Shown here: positions 27,014-36,779 of the stretch, piece after piece
Layout: each line of letters opens with the position of its first letter
Numbering within the stretch: position 1 is the stretch's first letter
Assembly (NCBI RefSeq): GCF_036289385.1
Contig: NZ_JAYFFH010000001.1
Location: 434,001-498,000, forward strand
Length of the DNA: 64,000 nt
Direction of reading: 5' to 3'
From: Anaerofustis butyriciformans
Lineage (GTDB): Bacteria > Bacillota > Clostridia > Eubacteriales > Anaerofustaceae
The notes under the pieces: model-generated
Databases searched by the model: none
The model's input: only the letters and a program-made list of their open reading frames with translations
What the model was told of the DNA's origin: nothing
Translations under genes and position numbers: made by a program

Positions 27014-28639
27014 TTATAAAATTGTATTAAAGCGATTTAAAATATCTGCTTTTCTTTCTTCTAATTTAGCTTCATCATCTTCATAGAAAGACATGTAAAG
27101 TTTTACTTTTGGTTCTGTACCGGAAGGTCTTACAATTACCCTTGTTCCGTCACCTTTTTCAATTAAAATCATGTTTGTTATAGGAAGCCCTGTTCCTTCT
27201 TTGCTGTAATCTTCATATTTAACTACATCAGAAAATACTTCATTTGCGCTTTCTTTTGTTGAAATCTTATCCATGATACTTGATACTTGTGATATATCAT
27301 CAATATCTACGCTTACTGTTATATCAACACAGTGTCCAAATTGTTCATATAAACCGTTTAGTACATCAAATAAGGTTTTACCTTGTGCTTTGTAGTAAGC
27401 AGCCATTTGACAAATTAATTTTGCAGCAACAATACCATCTTTGTCTCTTGCATATTGACCAACCAAATATCCATAACTTTCTTCAAATCCGAAAATAAAT
27501 GAATCTTTTAATAAATCAATTTGTTCACCAATCCATTTAAATCCAACAAGTGTTCTTCTAACACTTACACCGTATTTTCCAACAACTTTATCAACCATTG
27601 GAGTACTTACTACTGATGTAACAATTGTTTTATCCTGTGGATTATCTACTCTTGAACTAATATAATCAGCAAGCAACATTCCGATTTGATTACCTGTTAA
27701 TACTTGATAATCATCACCAACTTTTATCATCATTCCGGCTCTATCACAATCCGGATCCGTTGCAACAATAACATCTGCATCTTTTTCTTTTGCAAGTTTT
27801 ATTGCCGGTGTATAAACTTCATATTTTTCAGGATTTGGAGCAGGACATGTAGGGAAATTACCGTCCGGTTCTTCTTGTTCTTTCACTACATATACTTTAT
27901 CAAAACCATTCATTGATAGAATTTGTTGAACAGGTTTATTACCTGAACCATTAAGAGGTGTATATACTATTGAAATATCTCTTTCGCTTGACCAATCTGA
28001 AGCTTTGTTTGCTTCTTCAAAATATGCATCCATAACTTCATTTGGAACATATTCCCCATTTCCATTCATTGCTTCGTCAAAAGATATATATTTAACATCC
28101 TCGAAAATATCTATTCCAGCTATATTGGCTTCTATTTCATCTGCTGTTTCATCTAATATTTGACCACCTGTTGAAGCATAAACCTTGTATCCGTTATATT
28201 CTTTCGGATTGTGACTTGCCGTGATCATTATACCCGCATCACATTTCAAATATCTTGTTGCAAATGAAAGTGCGGGAACAGGCATAAGTTCACTAAACAT
28301 ATATGTTTTTATTCCATTTGCTGCTAAAACTCCCATTGACTCTTCGGCAAATAATCTTGAATTATTTCTGCTGTCATAACTTATCACAACAGTTGGATTA
28401 TCAAAGTATTTATTTAAATACATAGCAAGCCCCATTGTTGCTCTTCTGACAACATAAATATTCATTCTGTTTGTACCAAGACCCATTATTCCTCTAAGAC
28501 CTGCAGTACCAAACTTTAATTCTTGAGAAAAAGCCGAGTTTAATTCTTCGTCACTCATCGAATTAAGCGTCTGTTTTTCACTGTCAGTAAGTAATACACT
28601 GTCCTTCCATTTTTTTACCTTTTCTAGCATATCTATCAT
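27014..28639 (-). CDS. pgcA: Phosphoglucomutase (alpha-D-phosphohexomutase family)
   Basis: This 541-aa enzyme shows RGIMGLGTNRMN, the active serine loop GIMITASHNPKEYNGYK, the metal loop TDPDCDRAG, the sugar-binding GFEESYG and the phosphate-binding VRPSGTEPK. It interconverts glucose 6-phosphate and glucose 1-phosphate, supplying GlgC and taking up the GlgP product. It is the first gene of the operon. The ribosome site AGAGGTG lies 6 bases before the ATG at 28637-28639, so the second ATG nine bases later is less likely. Confidence 0.93.
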   Translation of the reverse strand: MIDMLEKVKKWKDSVLLTDSEKQTLNSMSDEELNSAFSQELKFGTAGLRGIMGLGTNRMNIYVVRRATMGLAMYLNKYFDNPTVVISYDSRNNSRLFAEESMGVLAANGIKTYMFSELMPVPALSFATRYLKCDAGIMITASHNPKEYNGYKVYASTGGQILDETADEIEANIAGIDIFEDVKYISFDEAMNGNGEYVPNEVMDAYFEEANKASDWSSERDISIVYTPLNGSGNKPVQQILSMNGFDKVYVVKEQEEPDGNFPTCPAPNPEKYEVYTPAIKLAKEKDADVIVATDPDCDRAGMMIKVGDDYQVLTGNQIGMLLADYISSRVDNPQDKTIVTSVVSTPMVDKVVGKYGVSVRRTLVGFKWIGEQIDLLKDSFIFGFEESYGYLVGQYARDKDGIVAAKLICQMAAYYKAQGKTLFDVLNGLYEQFGHCVDITVSVDIDDISQVSSIMDKISTKESANEVFSDVVKYEDYSKEGTGLPITNMILIEKGDGTRVIVRPSGTEPKVKLYMSFYEDDEAKLEERKADILNRFNTIL

Positions 28640-28682
28640 ACTCTACACCTCTTTAAATATTTATTATTTCACACTTTAAAAG

Positions 28683-28695
28683 TGAAACGATTTCA
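28683..28695. promoter_or_regulatory. Short palindrome at the expected transcription start of the glycogen operon
   Basis: TGAAACGATTTCA is an odd-length palindrome with a central CG, like LacI/CcpA-family half-sites. It covers the expected +1 of the promoter at 28703-28731. A second dyad, CACTTT-A-AAAGTG (28672-28684), is fused to it downstream. It could be a second regulator site. Confidence 0.45.
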
Positions 28696-28702
28696 TATAT
28701 TT

Positions 28703-28731
28703 ATTATAACGTTTTCATTATCATTTTTCAA
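28703..28731 (-). promoter_or_regulatory. Sigma-A promoter of the glycogen operon
   Basis: On the minus strand, TTGAAA (28731-28726) and TATAAT (28708-28703) are separated by 17 bases, a near-consensus housekeeping promoter. It lies about 65 bp before pgcA. No other equally good promoter is seen before the operon. Confidence 0.75.
28704..28717. promoter_or_regulatory. CcpA (cre)-like operator overlapping the -10 box
   Basis: On the minus strand the 14-mer TGAAAACGTTATAA matches the cre pattern TGWAANCGNTWNCA at all but one position. It overlaps the -10 hexamer, a position that would repress in the presence of glucose. The match is read by eye; binding by CcpA is inferred. Confidence 0.5.
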
Positions 28732-28739
28732 GGGTAGGT

Positions 28740-29480
28740 TGCATAAATATAGAATATTTACACAACTTTTACGAAACCATAAAAAATAACATATATTTTT
28801 TATATTTTTTTTATTTACAAAAATAGTGAAAACAAATAGAATGAGAAAATAAAAAATTTTTTATAATCTTGCATTTTATTTTAATTTAAAATTTTCCATA
28901 AAAATAATATAATGAAACTAAAAATCTGCTTAAACTTTTTATGTATTTATATTATAGCAGTATTATAAATGTTTGTCTTAAATTTTATGTAAAAAATGAG
29001 AATAATAACAAAAAAATTTAATTAATTTTTTTTATATACAATATATAGTTTTTGCTTATATCAACATGCTTACAGCTTGTATGTCCCCTATTTATATTTA
29101 TTTTTTTTATTTTTTTGTTATTAATAATTTTTTTTGACCATTTTTTATTGATTCTTAATATAAACAATAAAAAATCAATTAAAAGAAGTCATATTACTTC
29201 TTTTTTATTTCCTACCTTTTTAGTTGTAAATTTTATGAATAATATTTTATTCTTTTTCATAAAAAAATAAATTTATTTTTTTTAAATTTTTACTGTTTTC
29301 AAACTTTTTCTATAATTTAGTATTTAAAATATAACTTTATACTTTATATATATACATAACATTGTATATATATAATTTTATATAACATTTTAAATTGTAT
29401 TGCGTTTAAAATATTATTTTTATATAATTAAATTGTTAATTTTATTGTCTTTACACTAAATAAATTCTGTAGAGGAAAAA
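28740..29480. other. Long AT-rich intergenic region
   Basis: About 740 bp with no convincing gene. A short hydrophobic reading frame at 29052-29270 has no ribosome site and runs through a terminator hairpin. The only clear structures are that terminator (29181-29207) and a possible -10 box near 28909. The terminator has no gene before it, so a small RNA is possible. Confidence 0.6.
29181..29207 (+). terminator. Orphan intrinsic terminator
   Basis: AAAAGAAGT pairs with ACTTCTTTT around a CATATT loop, and a T run follows on the plus strand. No protein gene lies upstream on that strand within the intergenic region. Confidence 0.7.
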
Positions 29481-30251
29481 ATGAAGTCTAAAAATAAAAA
29501 TCATATAAATAATTCCTTTTTATATATGGTTTTGGGCGTAGTTATAGTTTTTATATTAATTACAAGCACACCACTTAAATCTTTAACTTATTATTTTACT
29601 TTACCATTTTACGAAACCGGTGGTATGGAACTTCAAATTACCATATGGAATGCTATTAATATCGTTTTATCTTTAATAGTAGGAATCATCGCTGGAAAAA
29701 TTATAGGAAATAATATTAATAACAAAAAAATCCAAAAGCAAAAAGCTTTAATGGAAATGGCACAACAATATAGCACTAAACCCAATACTTCAAATGTAAA
29801 TCAAAAATATTCAAATAAATCTACAATAAATAAAACCTTTAGTATCAATACTCTTACAGGTAGAAATTTATTAATGGGTTTAAATAAAATTGTTATACCT
29901 GCAAACAGTAAAACTATAAAAAATTCAATGAATCATTTTTACGAAATTATTGATTCCATAGGAGCAGAATATCAAATTACAGATGCTCATGTGAAAAATG
30001 TATTCTCAGAATTTCCTGAACTCATTATGGATGTAAAAATAACATTCATAAAAGGAGCAAGCAATTTTGGAAATTCAAATAATACATTTACAAGTAAAAT
30101 GCATCAAAAATATAAAGATAATTTAAGCGAAGAAGAAATCAACATGATTAATCAAAACAAAGAATATCTTAAGGATAAGAGAAATCGTGAAATGCTTCAA
30201 ATGGAAGCTATTGTATTAGATGCAGAAGTTGAAAAAGGATATGAAGGATAA
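29481..30251 (+). CDS. Membrane-anchored protein of unknown function
   Basis: I do not recognise this 256-aa protein. It has two hydrophobic helices (about 12-33 and 55-77) separated by a short loop containing YETGG, then a soluble C-terminal part of about 175 residues rich in Asn, Lys and Ser. This predicts a membrane anchor with a cytoplasmic or surface domain. The segment VDVKITFIKGASNFG has some beta-strand character, but no enzyme motif is visible. AGAGG lies 7 bases before the ATG, and a terminator follows at once, so it is monocistronic. Confidence 0.7.
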   Translation: MKSKNKNHINNSFLYMVLGVVIVFILITSTPLKSLTYYFTLPFYETGGMELQITIWNAINIVLSLIVGIIAGKIIGNNINNKKIQKQKALMEMAQQYSTKPNTSNVNQKYSNKSTINKTFSINTLTGRNLLMGLNKIVIPANSKTIKNSMNHFYEIIDSIGAEYQITDAHVKNVFSEFPELIMDVKITFIKGASNFGNSNNTFTSKMHQKYKDNLSEEEINMINQNKEYLKDKRNREMLQMEAIVLDAEVEKGYEG

Positions 30252-30281
30252 AAAAGACCATATATAAATGGTCTTTTTTTA
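30251..30281 (+). terminator. Intrinsic terminator after the two-TM protein
   Basis: AAAAAGACCAT pairs with ATGGTCTTTTT around an ATATAA loop, followed by a T run. It overlaps the last base of the stop codon. Confidence 0.88.
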
Positions 30282-30301
30282 TAATTAACATCAAATTATT
30301 A

Positions 30302-31997
30302 TTAAACAATTTCTTCTTTCTTTTTATTTTTTAAATATTGTTTTACAAGATACCTCTTAACCAAAAACTGCGTCATTACACTACGAGAAATTATTCCAAC
30401 AATTTTATTATTCTTGATTACCGGTATTTTCTTTATACCTGTTTCACTAAGTAATTTTAAAGCTTCTTCCATTGATGCATTAATATCAATAGTAATAGAC
30501 TTATTTGTACCTATCTCAAGTACGTTTAAGTCCATAATAGAATTAAGTTTTTCTTCAAATTCATTATCTGTATTCCAGAAATAATCCATAAACATTACAG
30601 AACTATCTATAGCCGTAGGATGGTGCTCATCTACTTTCATATATCTCATAATATCTCCATCTGTAATATAACCCACTGGTTTCCCTGTTTCAGATATAAT
30701 AGGAGCTCCACTAATATTTTTTTCCGTAAAGAACGTTATGGCATATCTAACCGTCTTATTTTCATTAATAGTATATATTTCATGTTCCATATACTCTGAT
30801 AAGAAACCTTTGTGTTCTTTTTTTGAACCTTCTTTGTTTTTTAATTTTTCATAATATTTATCTACATATAACATATAAACAATAAAACCAACAATATAAG
30901 CTACTACGGTTAATGCAAAGCCATTAGATAATCCTATGCTTTCCTGCATAAAACCCATTAATAAAGAACCTATACCAATACCAATATCATATGATAATAG
31001 ATATGTTGCATTTGCTACCCCCCTCTTTGGTGCCAGTGTAGTACCGGTAACAAAAGACTGGAATAAAGGTTGTAATATACCATAACCAAGACCAAAGAAA
31101 AATCCCGCTAAAAGTAAATGTATACCTGTATTTAAGAATTTATAACTAACCATTGTTAATATTAAAATTACTAAACTAATATACACTAATACTTTATGTT
31201 TTCCTGCATCAATCATTTTTTGTGTAGATAGTTTTGGTAAAAGCATTCCAACAACAAGGAAAATATAAAAATAAGGAAGAAATCCTGTTAAATTCTTTTC
31301 TCCCGCTAAGATTGATGAATATGCTATAACTGCTCCGTATGGAATCATAAGAAACATCATATTGAACATAAACGGAAAAGCAGGTTTATAAATTGTATCT
31401 TTTAGCGCAAATTTCTTTCTTTCTACTTTAGGATATTTTATTTTACAACATAACACACATATTAAAGCCACAACCGTTATTGCAAAAACCGTTAAAAAAG
31501 ATGCTTTACTGCTTAAATAGTTCTGAACTTGAATGCCTACAAAAGGACCAACTGCCATACCAATTGATATTGTAAATGCAAATCTGCTTATTCCTTCTGT
31601 AATCTTTGAAGGTGGTAAAACATCACTGGCAAGAGTCATTGTTGCTGAACCACAAATAGAATAAACAGCCCTCCATATATAAACGTATTACAATTAATGC
31701 CCCAAACATTGGAAATAAAATAAAACTTGTGAAAGATAGGCAAAATAGAGCCAAAAACAAAACATATATAAGATAACGATTAAAATTATCAAGTAAATAT
31801 CCGGCTATTGGACGAAATAAAATTGTCGCAACCGACATAGCAGATAGTACTATACCAACTTTTGAACCGGTTATCCCTATTTGCTGACAGTATACCGGAA
31901 TAATAGGTATGGAGGCATAAAATGCCGCTAAAACCAAAAGATTAGTAATAAATAATAAAATAAAATTTTTATTCCATATTTTTGTTATTTTTTCCAT
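30302..31997 (-). pseudogene. MFS transporter with C-terminal CBS domains, frameshifted
   Basis: Two overlapping frames make up one transporter. The upstream part begins at ATG 31995-31997, preceded by GGAGTG, and covers the first three or four membrane segments (ITGSKVGIVLSAMSVATILFRP). It runs out of frame near 31669-31671 (GGG on the minus strand). The downstream part continues in the next frame with ICGSATMTLASDVLPPS and about eight further segments. Removing one G restores a continuous protein of about 565 aa. The last 150 residues are two CBS domains (GYITDGDIMRYM; IPVIKNNKIVGIISRSVM), which bind adenosine nucleotides and here probably gate the transporter. The gene is divergent from a MarR regulator and has MarR-type operators before it, so it is likely an efflux pump under MarR control. 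A sequencing error is equally possible. Confidence 0.75.
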
Positions 31998-32023
31998 ATA
32001 ATGCACTCCTTTTTTGTCAAAAC

Positions 32024-32053
32024 ATAATATAGTGGCAATTGCCACTATATTAT
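32024..32053. promoter_or_regulatory. MarR operator 1 (perfect 30-bp palindrome)
   Basis: The core AGTGGCAATTGCCACT extends to a perfect 30-bp palindrome. It lies immediately downstream of the -10 box of the transporter promoter, covering its transcription start. Same core as operator 2, 58 bp away centre to centre. Confidence 0.85.
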
Positions 32054-32082
32054 AAAATATCATAGAAAATATTTACGGTCAA
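32054..32082 (-). promoter_or_regulatory. Promoter of the MFS-CBS gene
   Basis: On the minus strand TTGACC (32082-32077) and TATTTT (32059-32054) are 17 bases apart. Operator 1 abuts the -10 box. Confidence 0.55.
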
Positions 32083-32085
32083 AAG

Positions 32086-32107
32086 TTTAGTGGCAATTGC
32101 CACTAAA
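32086..32107. promoter_or_regulatory. MarR operator 2 (perfect 22-bp palindrome)
   Basis: The same 16-bp core as operator 1 is extended to 22 bp. It lies between the two divergent promoters, just upstream of the -35 boxes of both genes. Confidence 0.8.
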
Positions 32108-32113
32108 AAATAT

Positions 32114-32142
32114 TTGCAAATATTAAATCAACCAACTATAAT
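32114..32142 (+). promoter_or_regulatory. Promoter of the marR-type gene
   Basis: TTGCAA (32114-32119) and TATAAT (32137-32142) are 17 bases apart, about 28 bp before the ATG. Confidence 0.65.
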
Positions 32143-32169
32143 ATTTAATATATAAAAGGAGGCTTTTTT

Positions 32170-32604
32170 ATGTTTGATATTATGGACAACCCTTTTAAAT
32201 TTATATCTATACTATATAGAAAATCACACATGTTTCTTAATAAGAACTGTGCAAAATATAATTTAACAGCACCTCAAGCTGTTATTATTTTAATTATTTG
32301 TGACTTTGAAAAAATAACTCAAGATGAAATAACAAAAAAAATAGGGCTTGATAAGAGTGTAGTTGCCAAAACTTTAAATAAAATGGAAGAAAGATGTTTT
32401 GTTGAAAGAACTACAAATATAAAAGACAAAAGAACATACGACATAAAACCAACAAATAAAGCCTTAGAAGTGTACCCTTTTGTAAAAGAACAAGTTAAAA
32501 TATGTTTTGATAGAATGACAGATAAAATGACAAAAGAAGAAAAAAATGAATTTAAAAGACTTTTACTTCTTGCTGCAAATTCAACCATATCAATGGACGA
32601 ATAA
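32170..32604 (+). CDS. MarR-family transcriptional regulator
   Basis: This 144-aa protein has the winged helix-turn-helix of the MarR family: TAPQAVIILIICDFEKITQDEI, KKIGLDKSVVAKTLNKMEERCFVER (recognition helix) and the wing DKRTYDIKPT. The length and layout are typical. AAAGGAGG lies 8 bases before the ATG. It is divergent from the MFS-CBS gene, and two identical palindromes lie in the shared intergenic region, so it very likely represses both genes until a ligand binds. Confidence 0.9.
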   Translation: MFDIMDNPFKFISILYRKSHMFLNKNCAKYNLTAPQAVIILIICDFEKITQDEITKKIGLDKSVVAKTLNKMEERCFVERTTNIKDKRTYDIKPTNKALEVYPFVKEQVKICFDRMTDKMTKEEKNEFKRLLLLAANSTISMDE

Positions 32605-32605
32605 A

Positions 32606-32632
32606 AACACTCTAAATAAGAGTGTTTTTTAA
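32606..32632. terminator. Terminator between marR-type gene and mcrC
   Basis: AAAACACTCT pairs with AGAGTGTTTT around an AAATA loop. It serves both converging transcripts and overlaps the mcrC stop codon. Confidence 0.88.
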
Positions 32633-33912
32633 TTCATATTACTCATTATTTGTTTAAGAGTATCTTTAACATTATATAAATCTATAAATTCAACATTTAT
32701 TCTTGCACCATCATTTGAATAAAATCGTATTTTTTTATTTTTATCTATATTTGGTGTAAGAGGATATAACAATGTTACATTCCTAGAATCATATTTTTTA
32801 TTATAAGCATACATTTGATATATATCAGATTGAGATATACCATAATTATTATTTTTTTCTGATAAAAGTTTCCACTTTGTATCCATAACATAAATATAAT
32901 TATTAATTTTATCTTTTAAAACAATATCAGGCTTAATTAAGAATTTCTTTTGAGGCTCTTCAAATAAATGATATCTGCCATCTTGAAAAGAAATAGAGTA
33001 TTTATTATTGTCTATTACTAATTTTAATTGTTTTGCAATATATTTTTCAAATAATTTTTCCATTGGGAATAATAAAGCAAAAGATATTTTAGAACCTGAG
33101 AAAGAAGTAAAACTTTTACCAAAAAGAAAAATCTCACTCCACATTATGGCTCTTTCATAATATTTTTTATTTCTATCTATAACTAAATTATCAAAATCAA
33201 CTTTTGAATATACTTTAAGTGTACTAACATTCTCAAAATTATTTAAAAGAATTTTTATATCTTTTTTGTTTTTTGATGAAGATGTAACTTTGTATAAGTA
33301 TAATAATGTTTCTTTTATAATTCTGTTTTCAATACAATTTGTATTATAATCATCATAACAAATAAAAAATCTTTCTTTATGTATTAAATTATATTTAATT
33401 TGTTTTGAGAAATCTATCTTTCCCTTTAAAAATGGTTTGTTTTCTGACACTCTTTGGTAATCACTTTTTATTCCTCTTTTTACAATATAAAAAACTTCAT
33501 CAATAAACATTCTTATAAATATCTCAAATATATTCATTTTTGAAATATCCATATTTGCCATTTGGAAGTTTTTATATGGAAATTCTTTAAATGATTTCAG
33601 CATATCTATAAACAGCTTTTTTGTCTTTTGCTCATTTTCTTCTTCTTTTGAATAAACTTTTGGAAGTATCTCTATAATAGTTCCTTCATTCATTGTAATC
33701 ATGCCAACATAATTTTGGGCTGTAATGATTTTTCCTATTCCCCTTTGAACCGATAACTTCATAATATCAAGAGCAGAAGTTTCTTTAAAAGAATTTGAAA
33801 GTATAAAATTCTCCAATTCATCAAACGTATCATTAGGTAGAGAAATATATCCTTCAATCTGACTACCTTTTGTAAATGAACCATATTCTTTTATTTGATA
33901 TATTTTTTTCAT
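32629..33912 (-). CDS. mcrC: McrC, nuclease subunit of a McrBC-type modification-dependent restriction system
   Basis: This 427-aa protein has the McrC layout. The N-terminal part (ITAQNYVGMITMNEGTIIEILPK) interacts with McrB. The C-terminal PD-(D/E)XK nuclease has IKPDIVLKD followed by YVMDTKWKLL, i.e. the Asp and the Asp-x-Lys active residues. McrC supplies the cutting activity when McrB recognises modified DNA. It lies 20 bp after mcrB. McrC itself is intact although mcrB is interrupted. Confidence 0.9.
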   Translation of the reverse strand: MKKIYQIKEYGSFTKGSQIEGYISLPNDTFDELENFILSNSFKETSALDIMKLSVQRGIGKIITAQNYVGMITMNEGTIIEILPKVYSKEEENEQKTKKLFIDMLKSFKEFPYKNFQMANMDISKMNIFEIFIRMFIDEVFYIVKRGIKSDYQRVSENKPFLKGKIDFSKQIKYNLIHKERFFICYDDYNTNCIENRIIKETLLYLYKVTSSSKNKKDIKILLNNFENVSTLKVYSKVDFDNLVIDRNKKYYERAIMWSEIFLFGKSFTSFSGSKISFALLFPMEKLFEKYIAKQLKLVIDNNKYSISFQDGRYHLFEEPQKKFLIKPDIVLKDKINNYIYVMDTKWKLLSEKNNNYGISQSDIYQMYAYNKKYDSRNVTLLYPLTPNIDKNKKIRFYSNDGARINVEFIDLYNVKDTLKQIMSNMN

Positions 33913-33932
33913 ATAATATTACTTCTTTCAAC

Positions 33933-36638
33933 TTATATCATCTTATATGCATTAATATTTTCAAATGCATCTTCATTGATTTCATATATATAAGGTATAT
34001 CTATATCAATATCTACATTACTGCCAAACAACATATTATAATCACAATCTTTTTTTACAATAAATTTATCTTCATGGTTTTTATTGTTATCTCCAAGAAT
34101 TAATCCAATCTTTTCGTAATCTTCATAAAAATACTCTTGTAATAACGGAATAATATTCTTTTTAAATATCATTGATAAAGTATCTAAATTAGGATTATTT
34201 ATAAGTGGAATAAAGTACGAATGACCAATCATATGCTCTCTGTCATATAATGCTGCTATTCTCATATTTATTTTTTTAAGCATATCTTTAATAGAAACAC
34301 CTTCTACATATACATCATTTAAAATTTCTTCATTTGGTAAAACTTCAACGAAATCAAAACGACGTCTAAGGGCTGTATCAATAAGAGCAATAGAACGGTC
34401 GGCAGTATTCATTGTTCCAAGTATGTAAATATTATCCAAAACTCCAAAAAGCTTTTTTGAGTAAGGTAATCTTAATTTTAATTCTTCTTTTGCACCTATT
34501 CTTTTACTTTCTTCTATAAGAGTAATAAGTTCCCCAAATATGCTTGAAATATTTCCTCTATTTATTTCATCAATTATAAAAACAAAGTTACTTTTTCTTT
34601 TTTTAGAATGTAATAACACACCTGAATATTTTGAAATAATATTTATTACATCTGACAATGAAATGTTTAACCTATATACAGAAGATAATGTCAATGAACA
34701 GCCATTATTTATATCAACAATATTTTCTTTTATTCCTTTTACTATCCATTTTACTTTTCTTAAACGCTTATACTTTTCATATTCATCATGCCATTCATAT
34801 TCACCACTTACAATACCAATAGCATCAATTGTAGTAGAGCTATAGCAAGATAAAACAATATCTCCTACTTTCATTTTGGAAATAAACGCATTTAAAACAT
34901 TTTTACCCCCAAATTCAAATTTTGTTTCATCTTCTATATTTTCTCCATAAAAATCATATCCAATTCTTATGTGACCATTTTCCATACATTCACTTCTTGT
35001 CCTGTTTTCACCTGTACCCTCTAAGGAAACTTTCCATATCTCAGGTGAATTATTTAATTCCAAATTATAATTTGAATTACTTAAAGAAGCTGTTTCTGCT
35101 TTATCACAAAAAGCCTTAAAAACACCCGGTTCAATTTTATAATTTACATCACTGTTTTCATCTTCATTATTATTAATAATCGGTTTTATCCCCTCTATAA
35201 ATTCTTCATATCCATAAGATTGATGAAATGTTGTAAATTCAATTAATCCATCTGATTTATACTGATTATATCTTTTTAATACCTCTTCATATTTTTCACT
35301 TTTTATATCAGCTAATTTTTTATTTTCTATTATTGCAACTGCATATAATACTGTATTATATGTTTTCCCTGTACCAGGAGGTCCATATAAAATAGTATTT
35401 TTTCTAATATCCGTTACTTGCATATTATTTTCTTCTTTCGTTGTCCCTTTAAGTAAATTTTCATTTTCACAAAATGGTGAAATATCTGATAAATCTATTT
35501 CATTTAATGCTTCTCTTAATTCCTTCCTTATAGAGTAAACAAAACTTTCTGTATTATGTTCATTTGTTTTTTTACCTACAAAAGGAATTACATATATTCT
35601 TTCTTTACCATTCTCTATATAATTTTCTAAATTAAAGTATTTTTTTGCATTTTTACCAAGCCCTAATGTAGCTTTTACATAATAATCTACATTTCCTCCA
35701 TATTTTTCTATTAATTCATTACAATAAGCCTCACCACCTAATTCCATTATTGCTTTTAACATTTTTATTGATGTTAAATTTGATGGTTTTTCAATGTTTA
35801 TAATAAATTTTTTCCATTGTTCTTTTGTAATATTGGGATTATATTCTTCAATATTTTGTGTAGAATTAATTTCTTTATCTATATTATTTTTATTATTGTT
35901 ATAGTAATTCCATGCAGAAGAAGACAATTCAACAAAATTTATAAATGGATATTTTCCGCTGTTTAAATTAGTAGAAATATTTTCAATCAAATATAGATAA
36001 TCTTGCCCCTTTGGAATATTTTCTAATCTTCTAGTTAAATAATTTATTCTACTGTCAATTAAATTATTTTTAATTATAAAATCTCTATTTGTTGCATCTA
36101 AATTTACATATGCATTAGGTCAAATCCAGAATAATCCCATTGTAATATTCCAATTCACCCCATATTGTTTTATTACATTATTATAAGCAATAATAAAATC
36201 ATTTCTTGTTTTATCATTTTTATTATCTGCATAATTAATGCCTGCTTCAAACATTTTCCAAAGTCCGTCTATATCTGTACTTTTTCTCTTTTCTTTAAAA
36301 GCAAAAAAAGATGAACTAAGATTATTTAAAATAGGAATACCATCAAAACCTAAAGGAATATTACTTTTAAGACTAAATTCTTTTGATATACCCTCTAAAA
36401 TTAGTTTCCTGTTACTAGCTTTTATTCCCTTATTAAAAAGACCAAAAACTGAAAAAGGATCGATATCTATAATGTCTTTATCTTTTTCAAATGTTGGAAA
36501 TTTAATATATTTATCATTTTCTCTATATATTCTTTTTAACTTATCTATAAGAACATTTCTATTATTTTTATAATTTAACAAAACTGAAGCAAATTCCATA
36601 TAAAAATTTATCCATGTTAAACCGACTTTATTATCCAT
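33933..36638 (-). pseudogene. mcrB: McrB-type AAA+ restriction GTPase, interrupted by an in-frame TGA
   Basis: One reading frame of 902 codons runs from the ATG at 36636-36638 (AAGGAG ribosome site) to 33933 with a single stop, TGA at 36120-36122. The region before it ends NITMGLFWI; directly after it the frame continues PNAYVNLDATNRDFI. In homologues I expect Arg at this position (WIRPN), so CGA or AGA changed to TGA. Downstream are a winged-helix-like segment (about 230-330), the Walker A GPPGTGKT (about residue 419), an inserted EVE-like modified-base-binding region with VGDIVLSCYSS (about 515-640), FIIDEINRGNISSIFGE (Walker B) and the McrB signature GTMNTADRSIALID. A TTG at 35990 might allow re-initiation but has only a distant ribosome site. 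The N-terminal domain (DIDPFSVFGLFNKGI, FDGIPILNN) is a usual part of such McrB proteins. Confidence 0.8.
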
Positions 36639-36739
36639 ATCATTTCTCCTTATGATAGTTTACCATCCATTATAAAAAATTTTATCACAACAAAATATCA
36701 AACTCAATTATATATACTTACAAATAAAAACAAAAAAAT

Positions 36740-36778
36740 AAAAACTTCCTAAAATATTACATTTTAAGAAGTTTTTTT
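36740..36778 (-). terminator. Intrinsic terminator after sbcC
   Basis: AAAACTTC and GAAGTTTT arms are extended by A/T pairing, with a T run on the minus strand, directly after the sbcC stop codon. Confidence 0.8.
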
Positions 36779-36779
36779 A

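Noticed and set aside
29052..29270. 72-aa hydrophobic reading frame
   Set aside because: No ribosome site, very biased Phe/Ile/Leu composition, and it runs through a terminator hairpin.
36120..36122. Recoding of TGA as an amino acid in mcrB
   Set aside because: Other genes in the window use TGA only as a stop, no recoding signal is visible, and the expected residue is Arg, which no known TGA recoding supplies.
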